In this document: piece after piece, positions 1 to 5,236 of the stretch
Layout: each line of letters starts with the position of its first letter
Numbering within the stretch: position 1 is the stretch's first letter
From: Thermoplasmata archaeon
GTDB lineage: Archaea > Thermoplasmatota > Thermoplasmata > GCA-020350865
Direction: 5' to 3'
Length of the DNA stretch: 5,236 nt
Assembly: GCA_020351895.1 (NCBI GenBank)
Contig: CP070672.1
Coordinates: 3,684,983 to 3,690,218, forward strand
Position numbers and translations under genes: made by a program
Notes under the pieces: model-generated
Databases searched by the model: none
What the model saw: the letters and a program-made list of their open reading frames with translations, nothing else
Told to the model about the DNA's origin: nothing

Positions 1-2511
1 GATGTTATAGGGTTCATTGTGAAGTACGACAATATCGGCTTTAAAGAGGCGGTGGAAAAGCTAAAAAGACATGCCTCAGGGATCCCTCAAGAATCGAAAG
101 GACTTCACCACCCAAAATCTAGTCCCCAAAATCAGGAGAAACCAAATCCGGAAAATTTAACCCCCAAACAGCGAAAATTATTAAACCGGGTGATGCAATA
201 CTATCAGGCCACTTTATTAAAAGATATGAGGGGGCTTGAATATCTCCAGAAAGAACGAGGCATCCAGGATAAACAAAGCATCCTCGACTTCCGCGCCGGC
301 TTTGCCCCAGGAAACCTTTTAGAAGCAATCCCCCCTGAAGGTGAATTAATCGAAGATCTAAATGCCATAGGGATCCTCAATGACAAGGGACACGAGCTGT
401 TCTATGGGTCTGTAGCCTTTCCATTGCTCGATCTTAATAACAATGTTGTCTCCATCTATGGAAGACGTATTGAAGAGGGGGAGATAAAACACCTTTATCT
501 TCCAGGGAAAAAGAGGGGGCTCATTAACTGGCAGGCTGCAAAACGCAGTAAATCATTAATCCTCACTGAATCGGTAATAGATGCCCTGTCCCTTTATGAT
601 GCCGGTTTTAAAAATGTTATCCCATGCTATGGAACAAACGGACTCACAGAGGAGCACCTTTCCCTTTTTAGCCGCTATAACACAGAAGAAATCTGCCTTT
701 GCTTTGACTCTGACCCCTCCGGCAAGGAGGCGGCTATAAAAACAGCAGAACAGCTAAAAGAAAAAGGAATCGCTGTCCATATCATAGATCTGCCTGAAAA
801 GGATATAAATGACTACTTCAAGACTCACACCCCTGAGGAATTTGAAACACTGATAAAAAATATCAATCCCCATAGTTGCCATTTCTCCGAAGGGATAAAG
901 AAGCGTCAGGAGACACTGTTCACCCTCACCGACCACGGATTTATCATAGGATATGGGCAGCGTTGCTATGAGGTAAAAGGCATATCCCGTATGGGAACCC
1001 AGCTCAAGGCAACAATAAAGGCATATAAAAATGAAGGCTCTTCTTATCCACGATTCGAGCTCTCCACCATTGATCTTTACTCCAACCGCTCAAGGGAATG
1101 GTTCGCCAAGTTATGCACTGATATCTTTGATGAAAAGGAGACACTCCTCAAAGAGGACCTCAACCGTCTCCTTGAAAAGGTCGACTCATATCAAAGCCCT
1201 GCAGATGCAAAAAAGAAAGAGGAGATCCCCGAAGATCATAAAAGGGAGGCCCTTGAGTTTTTAAAAAGCCCAAACCTCTTTGACCAGATATTAGCAGACC
1301 TTGAGGTCTGCGGTCATACAGGCGAGGATATCAACAAACTCCTCTGTTACATAGCCTCTGTATCCAGAAAATTAGACCATCCCATATCAACCCTTATCCA
1401 GAGCCGCTCTGCTGCAGGAAAGTCATCGCTCCAGGAAGCGATATTATCCTTAGTCCCAGAGGAAGATTATGTCCTCTACACCCGTATAACAGACCAGGCC
1501 CTTTTTTACAAAGAAGAGGACTCCCTTGTACATAAGATCCTTGCCATAGAAGAGGCAGAGGGGATGGGAGGCGCAGCCTACTCCATAAGGAATATCCAGT
1601 CTTCAAAAAGTCTAAGCATTGCCTGTACAGGGAAGGACCCTGTTACAGGAAAACAAAGGACCCAGGAACATAAAGTAAAGGGGCCTGTCATGGTAATGCT
1701 TACCACTACAAGGCCTGATATCGATGAAGAGACTGCATCCAGGTTTATCTGTATAAGCATAGACGAGACAAAACAAATGACCAAGAGAATACACCAGATG
1801 CAAAGGGAAGAAGATACCCTGCAAGGGCTCCTGAAAAGGAAAAAGAAAGAGCGGATCATCCGCAAACACCAAAATGCACAGCGATTACTAAAGCCTTTAT
1901 CCGTGGTAAATCCCTATAGCCCCTATCTCACCTTTCCTGCTCATTCTCTTCGCTCCCGCAGGGATCATAAAAAATACCTAAACCTCATAAAGGCCATAGC
2001 CTTCATTCATCAATACCAGCGAAAGAGAAAGAGTATAAACCAGGATGGAGAGACAATCGAATATATTGAGGTAACCCTGGAAGATATTGAACATGCCAAC
2101 CGCATCGCCAATGAGATCCTGGGCCGGTCATTGGATGAGATAAGCTCACCTGCCAGAAATCTCTTAAGTCTTATCCATAAAATGGTCAAAGAAAAAGCAG
2201 AGGGGGATAAAAGCTATACTTTCAGAAGAAGGGGGATCAGGGAATACACAAGATGGAGCGACTGGCAGGTCAAGCATTACATAAAAGAGCTTGAGGAGAT
2301 GGAATATCTTTACTCAAAGATGGGGAGCAAAGGCAAGGAGTATATCTATGAACTCACCTATAACGGCCAGGGTCAGGACGGAAAGAGGTTCTTCCTTGGC
2401 CTTACAGAGGTAAGAGAGATAAAAAGAAGTCTGAAACTTGGAGGTACAATACCCAACTTGGCGGTAAAAAATGGAACTAGGAGGGTACTTGGAGACCACC
2501 TGGTGGGATGA
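1..2511 (+). CDS. Primase-helicase-like protein (CHC2 remnant, Toprim, P-loop ATPase), 5' end outside window
   Basis: The reading frame is open from base 1 to the TGA at 2509-2511 (836 codons), so the gene begins upstream. Numbering from base 1: residues 1-22 (DVIGFIVKYDNIGF...) match the end of a DnaG CHC2 zinc-binding domain, whose Cys/His ligands would lie off the window. Residues about 60-180 resemble the DnaG core. A Toprim domain follows (about 183-270), with E190 in LTESVIDAL, D236 and D238 in CFDSDPSG, and D268 in EKDINDYF, the expected metal ligands. A P-loop ATPase follows: SRSAAGKSS (K474; serine replaces the first Walker A glycine), Walker B ILAIEEAE (E517/E518), a polar sensor-like VMLTTTRP, and possible arginine finger R581. 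Residues about 727-787 look winged-helix-like. Such proteins are expected to make primers and/or move DNA; here the likely partners are the two downstream recombinases. The last ~25 residues are encoded by DNA-level repeats and may be unconstrained as protein. Helicase activity is inferred. Confidence 0.87.
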   Translation, partial: DVIGFIVKYDNIGFKEAVEKLKRHASGIPQESKGLHHPKSSPQNQEKPNPENLTPKQRKLLNRVMQYYQATLLKDMRGLEYLQKERGIQDKQSILDFRAGFAPGNLLEAIPPEGELIEDLNAIGILNDKGHELFYGSVAFPLLDLNNNVVSIYGRRIEEGEIKHLYLPGKKRGLINWQAAKRSKSLILTESVIDALSLYDAGFKNVIPCYGTNGLTEEHLSLFSRYNTEEICLCFDSDPSGKEAAIKTAEQLKEKGIAVHIIDLPEKDINDYFKTHTPEEFETLIKNINPHSCHFSEGIKKRQETLFTLTDHGFIIGYGQRCYEVKGISRMGTQLKATIKAYKNEGSSYPRFELSTIDLYSNRSREWFAKLCTDIFDEKETLLKEDLNRLLEKVDSYQSPADAKKKEEIPEDHKREALEFLKSPNLFDQILADLEVCGHTGEDINKLLCYIASVSRKLDHPISTLIQSRSAAGKSSLQEAILSLVPEEDYVLYTRITDQALFYKEEDSLVHKILAIEEAEGMGGAAYSIRNIQSSKSLSIACTGKDPVTGKQRTQEHKVKGPVMVMLTTTRPDIDEETASRFICISIDETKQMTKRIHQMQREEDTLQGLLKRKKKERIIRKHQNAQRLLKPLSVVNPYSPYLTFPAHSLRSRRDHKKYLNLIKAIAFIHQYQRKRKSINQDGETIEYIEVTLEDIEHANRIANEILGRSLDEISSPARNLLSLIHKMVKEKAEGDKSYTFRRRGIREYTRWSDWQVKHYIKELEEMEYLYSKMGSKGKEYIYELTYNGQGQDGKRFFLGLTEVREIKRSLKLGGTIPNLAVKNGTRRVLGDHLVG

Positions 2512-2566
2512 AAAAATATGGATAATCCTATGATTTTTAAAAACTTAGAGGGAAACTTGGTGGTAC
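2434..2566 (+). repeat. Iteron-like array of ACTTGGNGGTAC
   Basis: Related copies start at 2436 (ACTTGGAGGTAC), 2456 (ACTTGGCGGTAA), 2476 (ACTAGGAGGGTAC), 2487 (ACTTGGAGACC), 2498 (ACCTGGTGGGAT), 2543 (ACTTAGAGGGAA) and 2555 (ACTTGGTGGTAC). Spacings are 20, 20, 11, 11, 45 and 12 bp, mostly close to whole helical turns. The first five lie in the 3' end of the primase gene but in different reading frames, so the conservation is at DNA rather than protein level. The 2476, 2487, 2498 and 2543 copies are degenerate. A protein-binding array (replication origin iterons or recombinase arm sites) is the natural inference; nothing in the window identifies the protein. An 11-bp odd palindrome CCACCTGGTGG lies at 2496-2506. 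Confidence 0.6.
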
Positions 2567-2589
2567 TCCAGGGAAAATACTAAGAGAGA

Positions 2590-2612
2590 GGTTATGGATA
2601 TAAGGAATAACC
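2590..2612 (+). promoter_or_regulatory. Possible hairpin presenting the ribosome binding site of the first recombinase
   Basis: GGTTAT (2590-2595) is the exact reverse complement of ATAACC (2607-2612), which ends immediately before the ATG at 2613. The loop holds the Shine-Dalgarno AAGGA (2602-2606), six bases from the start codon. A 6-bp AT-rich stem is weak, so an effect on translation is only a possibility. The AAGGA spacing does support the chosen start. Confidence 0.3.
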
Positions 2613-3542
2613 ATGGATTTTAACACAGCCTATACGAGCTTTATAAATCATCTAAAGGTAAAAAACTATGCCCCCTCCACACAGCATCATTACAGTGACA
2701 TGCTCAAGATATTCAATGGATATCTTGAAAAAAGAGAAATCTGTGACGTAAGGCAGTTGACTAAGAAGGACATCCTGGGCTATCAGGAAAGGATCAGCAA
2801 AGAAAAGATATCCCGCTCTACCCAGGCTTTGCGTATCCGTGCAGTAAAAAGGTTTTACGAATATCTTGTTGAAGAAGACCTTATCCTTATCAATCCCTGT
2901 GAAGGGATAGTTGAGATGCCTGGCGGGCATACACTCCCTAAAATAATCCTTACCCCTTCTGAGGCCGAAAGAATCATCCAGCAACCTAACATAAGCATAA
3001 TGGTTGGGATCCGTGACAGGGCCATTCTTGAACTCCTGTACTCCACCGGAATACGGGTAGGAGAATGCGAGGCACTCACAGTCTACGATGTGGATACAGA
3101 AGAACGCTTAGTCCATATAAGGCACGGCAAGGGAGGCAAAGAGCGCATTGTCCCTATGGGGACAGACGCAGCCAAATGGATTAAGGAATATCAGCAAAGG
3201 GCAAGGCCCAGGAGCAACCGCTTTAAGCCTCATGTGATAAGCCTTTTTCTCAGCATAAATGGGAACCCCATAAATCATAAGATGATCCGCTCAATGGTCC
3301 AGAAATACATAAAACAGGCGAAGATCAAGAAGAAAGGGATATCCTGCCATGCCTTCCGCCATCTTTTTGCCACAGAGCTTATAAGGAATGGGGCTGATAT
3401 TGTAAGCGTTCAGAAACTATTAGGGCACAAGGATATAAGGAGCACCCTTGTTTATACAAAGGTGGTTCCCATTGATATAAAAGAGACCCATAAAAAAACA
3501 CATCCAAGGGAAAGGCATACGGAAGCAATTATAGATCCATAA
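2613..3542 (+). CDS. Tyrosine recombinase/integrase, XerC/D-like (first of pair)
   Basis: This 309-residue protein is the usual length for the simple Xer class. Such enzymes cut and rejoin DNA at paired inverted sites through a covalent 3'-phosphotyrosine, four protomers acting together. The N-terminal SAM-like DNA-binding domain spans about residues 1-100 (VKNYAPSTQHHYSDM, then IRAVKRFYEYLVEEDLI). The catalytic domain has R148 (LLYSTGIRVGE), the beta-hairpin lysine K173 (HGKGGKERIVP), H246/R249 (CHAFRHLFATELI), H272 (LLGHKD) and nucleophile Y281 (YTKV), so it looks active. After the tyrosine comes the tail T292-H293-x3-H297-P-R-E, also present in the next gene. ATG 2613 is chosen for AAGGA at 2602-2606. 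It lies 101 bp after the primase gene and 47 bp before the second recombinase, probably one transcript. It is clearly diverged from its neighbour, which argues for a two-component pair rather than a recent duplication. The target site is unknown. Confidence 0.94.
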   Translation: MDFNTAYTSFINHLKVKNYAPSTQHHYSDMLKIFNGYLEKREICDVRQLTKKDILGYQERISKEKISRSTQALRIRAVKRFYEYLVEEDLILINPCEGIVEMPGGHTLPKIILTPSEAERIIQQPNISIMVGIRDRAILELLYSTGIRVGECEALTVYDVDTEERLVHIRHGKGGKERIVPMGTDAAKWIKEYQQRARPRSNRFKPHVISLFLSINGNPINHKMIRSMVQKYIKQAKIKKKGISCHAFRHLFATELIRNGADIVSVQKLLGHKDIRSTLVYTKVVPIDIKETHKKTHPRERHTEAIIDP

Positions 3543-3589
3543 CCATAGTTACCCATAACAATAACCCAATAAACAAGAGAGGTGTTTTT

Positions 3590-4531
3590 ATGTCTAATAT
3601 TGCCGTCCTCGTTTCAAAATATCAAAACTGGCAGAGTGTAAATCACTACTCCATCTATAATGCAAAAAATATCCGTTATTACCTTTACGTCTTTATCCGT
3701 TTCCTCAACGAGTGCAATATCCACCGGATAGAAGACATAACCCATGAGGTTATAAAAGACTACCAGGAGGATCTCGCTTTCCGTATATCCCGGTACGGAA
3801 CCCTCTGGAAGGTAGGGAGCCAGAACAATGCGATCGGAACCCTGAAAAGCTTCCTTAAGTGGCTTGTAAGGGAAGACTACCTTGTGTCTGATCCATCAGT
3901 AAGGATAGAATATGCCAAAGAGCCCGAAGTCCTTCCCCGGAACATCCTTGCTGAATCCGAAATAATTAAACTCCTTGCTCAGCCAGATACCCACACGGTA
4001 ATAGGATATAGAGACAGGGTGATCCTGGAAATCCTTTACTCTACCGGCATCAGAAAAGCCGAGCTTGAAAACCTTAAACTCACAGACGTTGACTATACAG
4101 ATGGCTATCTCAGAATAGACCAGGGTAAGGGCAAAAAAGACCGGGTGGTACCTCTTGGCAAAATAGCCTGTGAGACGATCAGAAACTATATCTTAGCTGT
4201 ACGCTCTGAAATCCCTAAAGGAAAATACAGAAATCATGACTCCGGATTTCTCTTTATCAATCAAAGAGGAAATAAGCTTCATCATGATACTGTGTGGCAG
4301 ATCGTAAAAAGGTATGCAAAACAGGCAGGTATCAAAAAGAAGGTGACTCCTCACAGTCTTCGACATACCTGTGCCACGCACATGCTTAAAAATGGCGCCC
4401 ATATACGACATATCCAGGAAATGCTCGGCCATTCATCCATAACCACAACACAGCGATATACAAGAGTCACCATTGATGATCTAAAAAAGACCCATGCCCA
4501 ATGCCATCCACGGGAGAAGAAATACCAATAA
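3590..4531 (+). CDS. Tyrosine recombinase/integrase, XerC/D-like (second of pair)
   Basis: This 313-residue protein is full length. The N-terminal DNA-binding domain occupies about residues 1-108 and is longer and different from that of the first recombinase (SVNHYSIYNAKNIRYYLYVF, then IGTLKSFLKWLVREDYL). The catalytic set is complete: R155 (LYSTGIRKAELE), K180 (DQGKGKKDRVVPLG), H255/R258 (TPHSLRHTCATHML), H281 (MLGHSSITTTQ) and nucleophile Y290 (RYTRV). The tail T301-H302-x3-H306-P-R-E sits at the same distance from the tyrosine as in the first recombinase (12 and 16 residues to the two histidines), suggesting a common C-terminal helix for protomer contacts. The ATG at 3590 has GAGG at 3579-3582, seven bases upstream. 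The gap of 47 bp after the first recombinase shows no terminator. It ends just before the structured non-coding block, its most plausible DNA target in the window; that link is inference. Confidence 0.95.
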   Translation: MSNIAVLVSKYQNWQSVNHYSIYNAKNIRYYLYVFIRFLNECNIHRIEDITHEVIKDYQEDLAFRISRYGTLWKVGSQNNAIGTLKSFLKWLVREDYLVSDPSVRIEYAKEPEVLPRNILAESEIIKLLAQPDTHTVIGYRDRVILEILYSTGIRKAELENLKLTDVDYTDGYLRIDQGKGKKDRVVPLGKIACETIRNYILAVRSEIPKGKYRNHDSGFLFINQRGNKLHHDTVWQIVKRYAKQAGIKKKVTPHSLRHTCATHMLKNGAHIRHIQEMLGHSSITTTQRYTRVTIDDLKKTHAQCHPREKKYQ

Positions 4532-4548
4532 TATGAATATGGTTGTTC

Positions 4549-4641
4549 GGTCACGAGGCTTGCATTTTCTTCTCCTCCTAAGCAGATTCGATCTTGTAAG
4601 CCTTTAACAGCCTGCGGAGGACAAAGGCAAGCCTCATGCCC
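4549..4641. repeat. Large imperfect inverted repeat 1
   Basis: The outer arms are CACGAGGCTTGC (4552-4563) and GCAAGCCTCATG (4627-4638), pairing 11 of 12; GG (4549-4550) and CC (4640-4641) extend this beyond one mismatch. Inside, TCCTCC (4573-4578) pairs with GGAGGA (4616-4621), then TAA (4579-4581) bulges out, then GCAG (4582-4585) pairs with CTGC (4612-4615) around a 26-base loop. The result is a long stem with unpaired bases on one side. It starts 18 bases after the second recombinase stop. No T-run follows, so it is not a standard terminator. Confidence 0.7.
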
Positions 4642-4658
4642 TTCACATTATTCCCCCG

Positions 4659-4693
4659 CCCGCCCAGCTTCGGGATGCTTCGTCGGCTGCGGG
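4659..4693. repeat. GC-rich bulged hairpin
   Basis: CCCG (4659-4662) and CAGC (4665-4668), separated by a two-base CC bulge, pair with GCTG and CGGG at 4686-4693 around a 17-base loop. It overlaps an imperfect tandem repeat of about 19 bp: CGGGATGCTTCGTCGGCT at 4671 and CGGGACTTCGGTCGCT at 4690. A small GAC-TTCG-GTC tetraloop hairpin (4693-4702) follows. GC-rich sequence forms such stems easily, so significance is uncertain. Confidence 0.4.
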
Positions 4694-4739
4694 ACTTCGG
4701 TCGCTCCATCGGCGGGAAGTCGCTTGAGTTCGGCACGTC

Positions 4740-4757
4740 CGATAATGCGCATTATCG
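4740..4757. repeat. 18-bp perfect palindrome
   Basis: CGATAATGCGCATTATCG reads identically on both strands with no spacer. A perfect zero-spacer dyad suits a dimeric DNA-binding protein better than a hairpin. Its TGCGCAT core resembles half of the E. coli dif XerC arm (GCGCATAA), a loose likeness only. Confidence 0.75.
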
Positions 4758-4759
4758 TA

Positions 4760-4776
4760 CATGGCCTTCGGTCATG
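4760..4776. repeat. Short hairpin overlapping inverted repeat 2
   Basis: CATGGCC (4760-4766) pairs with GGTCATG (4770-4776) through seven pairs including one G-T wobble, around a three-base loop. It uses bases 4770-4776, which also form the left arm of inverted repeat 2, so the two folds exclude each other in one strand. Confidence 0.45.
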
Positions 4777-4836
4777 ACGCTTGCAATTATCAAGTAAATA
4801 TCAACTAAAGGTATAAAGGTGGCAAGCGTCATGCCC
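4770..4836. repeat. Large inverted repeat 2, same arm family as repeat 1
   Basis: CATGACGCTTGC (4773-4784) and GCAAGCGTCATG (4822-4833) are perfect 12-bp complements, extended by GG/CC at 4770-4771 and 4835-4836 beyond one mismatch. The AT-rich loop is 37 bases. The arms match those of inverted repeat 1 (GGTCAYGASGCTTGC), including the compensated G/C swap in the stem, while the loops are unrelated. Confidence 0.75.
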
Positions 4837-4921
4837 TCAGGCTACCCTCACTCTCGCTTTTACATAACAGGTTTATTATGTAAACTTCCCGCCGATTCCG
4901 CTCCCTCGCCCCTTGCCACCT
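4817..4921. repeat. 10-bp perfect inverted repeat around the dif-like site
   Basis: AGGTGGCAAG (4817-4826) is the exact reverse complement of CTTGCCACCT (4912-4921). The left arm overlaps the right arm of inverted repeat 2, so pairing would compete with that stem. It encloses the dif-like site at 4859-4884. Confidence 0.5.
4859..4884. repeat. Candidate tyrosine-recombinase core site (dif/lox-like)
   Basis: Perfect 9-bp inverted arms TTTACATAA (4859-4867) and TTATGTAAA (4876-4884) flank an asymmetric 8-base spacer, CAGGTTTA. Simple tyrosine-recombinase sites have this build: inverted binding arms around a 6-8 bp asymmetric crossover region. The arm ends CATAA and TTATG match the inner ends of bacterial dif and plasmid pdif sites. 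With two Xer-like genes ending about 330 bases upstream, an attachment or excision site is plausible. A plain hairpin or regulator site is the alternative. Confidence 0.5.
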
Positions 4922-4926
4922 CCGCA

Positions 4927-4962
4927 CCCCGAAGCTTCCCGTCCGCCCCCAGGGGCTCCCCC
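4927..4962 (-). other. Possible G-quadruplex motif (minus strand)
   Basis: The plus strand has C-runs at 4927-4930, 4938-4940, 4946-4950 and 4958-4962, separated by 7, 5 and 7 bases. The minus strand therefore meets the usual pattern of four runs of at least three G with loops of at most seven. Folding is untested and would compete with the terminator hairpin in the same bases. Confidence 0.4.
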
Positions 4963-4975
4963 TTTTTTTCTTTTT
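4951..4975 (+). terminator. Possible intrinsic terminator
   Basis: AGGGG (4951-4955) pairs with CCCCT (4959-4963) around a CTC loop and runs straight into seven Ts, a C and five Ts. The stem is only five pairs but fully GC apart from the base pair at its foot. It would end transcripts that pass through the recombinases and the structured block, about 420 bases after the last stop codon. Confidence 0.45.
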
Positions 4976-4998
4976 AGCCGCATATTATGGAAAAATGT

Positions 4999-5027
4999 TT
5001 GACTTTAATCCCTATAAGAAGTAGATT
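4999..5027 (+). promoter_or_regulatory. Weak candidate sigma-70-type promoter
   Basis: TTGACT (4999-5004) is followed after 17 bases by TAGATT (5022-5027), five and four matches to the consensus boxes. It lies just after the candidate terminator and would read out of the right edge. AT-rich DNA gives chance matches often. Confidence 0.25.
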
Positions 5028-5095
5028 TTTAAATGATATCAGCTAAAAAAGAAAGTGTTATAGATTGCCTTGCTCTTTGATAAATATCCATAAAA

Positions 5096-5125
5096 AGGTG
5101 CTTCTTAGGCAGAGGTGCTTTTAGG
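5096..5125. repeat. Short imperfect direct repeat
   Basis: AGGTGCTTCTTAGG (5096-5109) recurs as AGGTGCTTTTAGG (5113-5125) with one base dropped and a three-base gap, giving a 17-bp period. No function can be assigned. Confidence 0.4.
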
Positions 5126-5236
5126 ATCATCTTGACCCAAGATCCGATTGGAGTGGATGGTGAGGATAAAGATATAAATAAATATGTATATGATAATAAA
5201 AGAAATAAAAGATATTTATATAAACAGTTCATATAC

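Larger units (their letters stand above)
4708..4896. repeat. 13-bp perfect inverted repeat bracketing the dyad cluster
   Basis: ATCGGCGGGAAGT (4708-4720) is the exact reverse complement of ACTTCCCGCCGAT (4884-4896). The arms enclose the 18-bp palindrome, inverted repeat 2 and the dif-like site, and the right arm shares base 4884 with the dif-like site. This could mark the ends of a small structural module or be a long-range stem. Confidence 0.65.
4532..5236. other. Long non-coding stretch: structured GC-rich block then AT-rich tail
   Basis: No convincing gene lies on either strand. Roughly 4541-4970 is rich in inverted repeats (entered separately) with a GC-rich core from about 4650 to 4965. 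From about 4971 to the end the DNA is strongly AT-rich. A plus-strand frame is open from 5084 to the right edge, but it has no start codon with a ribosome binding site and is not called. Confidence 0.8.

Noticed and set aside
19..21. GTG as the start of the primase gene
   Set aside because: The frame is open to base 1 and the six upstream codons continue a CHC2-domain ending, so this GTG is an internal valine and the gene is cut by the window edge.
1031..1264. 77-residue plus-strand frame inside the primase gene
   Set aside because: It is an alternate frame of the primase linker region, with no ribosome binding site or recognisable domain.
1394..1872. Several minus-strand open frames opposite the primase ATPase region
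   Set aside because: They lie wholly within a strongly motif-bearing gene on the other strand and show no family features of their own.
2434..2566. CRISPR array
   Set aside because: Repeats are only about 12 bp, degenerate and 11-45 bp apart, with no spacers of uniform length and no cas genes.
4549..4641. Canonical integron attC site
   Set aside because: The fold has one-sided unpaired bases, but the RYYYAAC and GTTRRRY core motifs are absent at the arm ends, and neither recombinase shows an evident IntI-type extra segment.
4532..4980. Group II intron or rRNA/tRNA gene in the structured block
   Set aside because: No reverse transcriptase, intron domain V-like hairpin, tRNA arms or rRNA signature sequence could be recognised.
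5029..5232. 67-residue minus-strand frame with a hydrophobic N-terminus
   Set aside because: Its composition follows from AT-rich DNA, it has no recognised motif, and its ribosome binding site would lie at or beyond the edge.
5084..5236. Plus-strand open frame running off the right edge
   Set aside because: There is no start codon with a properly spaced ribosome binding site, and the Lys/Asn/Tyr-rich translation looks like AT-rich non-coding DNA.

Overview
The window carries a compact three-gene, rightward-reading block (bases 1-4531) followed by about 700 bases of non-coding DNA unusually dense in inverted repeats. Base composition is moderate in the genes, with GC-rich and AT-rich patches on the right. 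The protein styles (Toprim primase fused to an ATPase, plus XerC/D-like recombinases) fit an accessory or mobile segment of a Gram-negative-type environmental bacterium, such as a Desulfobacterota, Nitrospirota, Planctomycetota or candidate-phylum lineage. That placement rests on remembered family resemblance only; the window has no rRNA or housekeeping marker to fix it.

Layout. (1) 1-2511: a primase-helicase-like protein cut by the left edge. The window opens inside the tail of its CHC2 zinc-finger domain and continues through a DnaG-type core, a Toprim domain, a P-loop ATPase and a C-terminal winged-helix-like segment. (2) 2434-2566: about seven degenerate copies of ACTTGGNGGTAC, overlapping the primase 3' end and the following gap, spaced mostly near whole helical turns. 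(3) 2613-3542 and 3590-4531: two different full-length tyrosine recombinases, both with the complete R-K-H-R-H-Y catalytic set and a shared C-terminal T-H-x3-H-P-R-E motif. (4) 4532-4970: a non-coding block with two large inverted repeats sharing the same arm sequence, an 18-bp perfect palindrome, a dif/lox-like site (9-bp arms, 8-bp spacer), longer-range inverted repeats, a possible G-quadruplex and a possible terminator. (5) 4971-5236: AT-rich DNA with a weak candidate promoter reading off the right edge and no convincing gene.

How the parts may work together (inference): the two recombinases resemble a XerC/XerD-type pair and could act on the dif-like site or the repeated hairpins to insert or excise an element. 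The primase-ATPase could start or sustain DNA synthesis of the excised or single-stranded form, and the phased repeats could be an origin-like or recombinase-binding array. Neither the element ends nor any activity is shown by this sequence alone.
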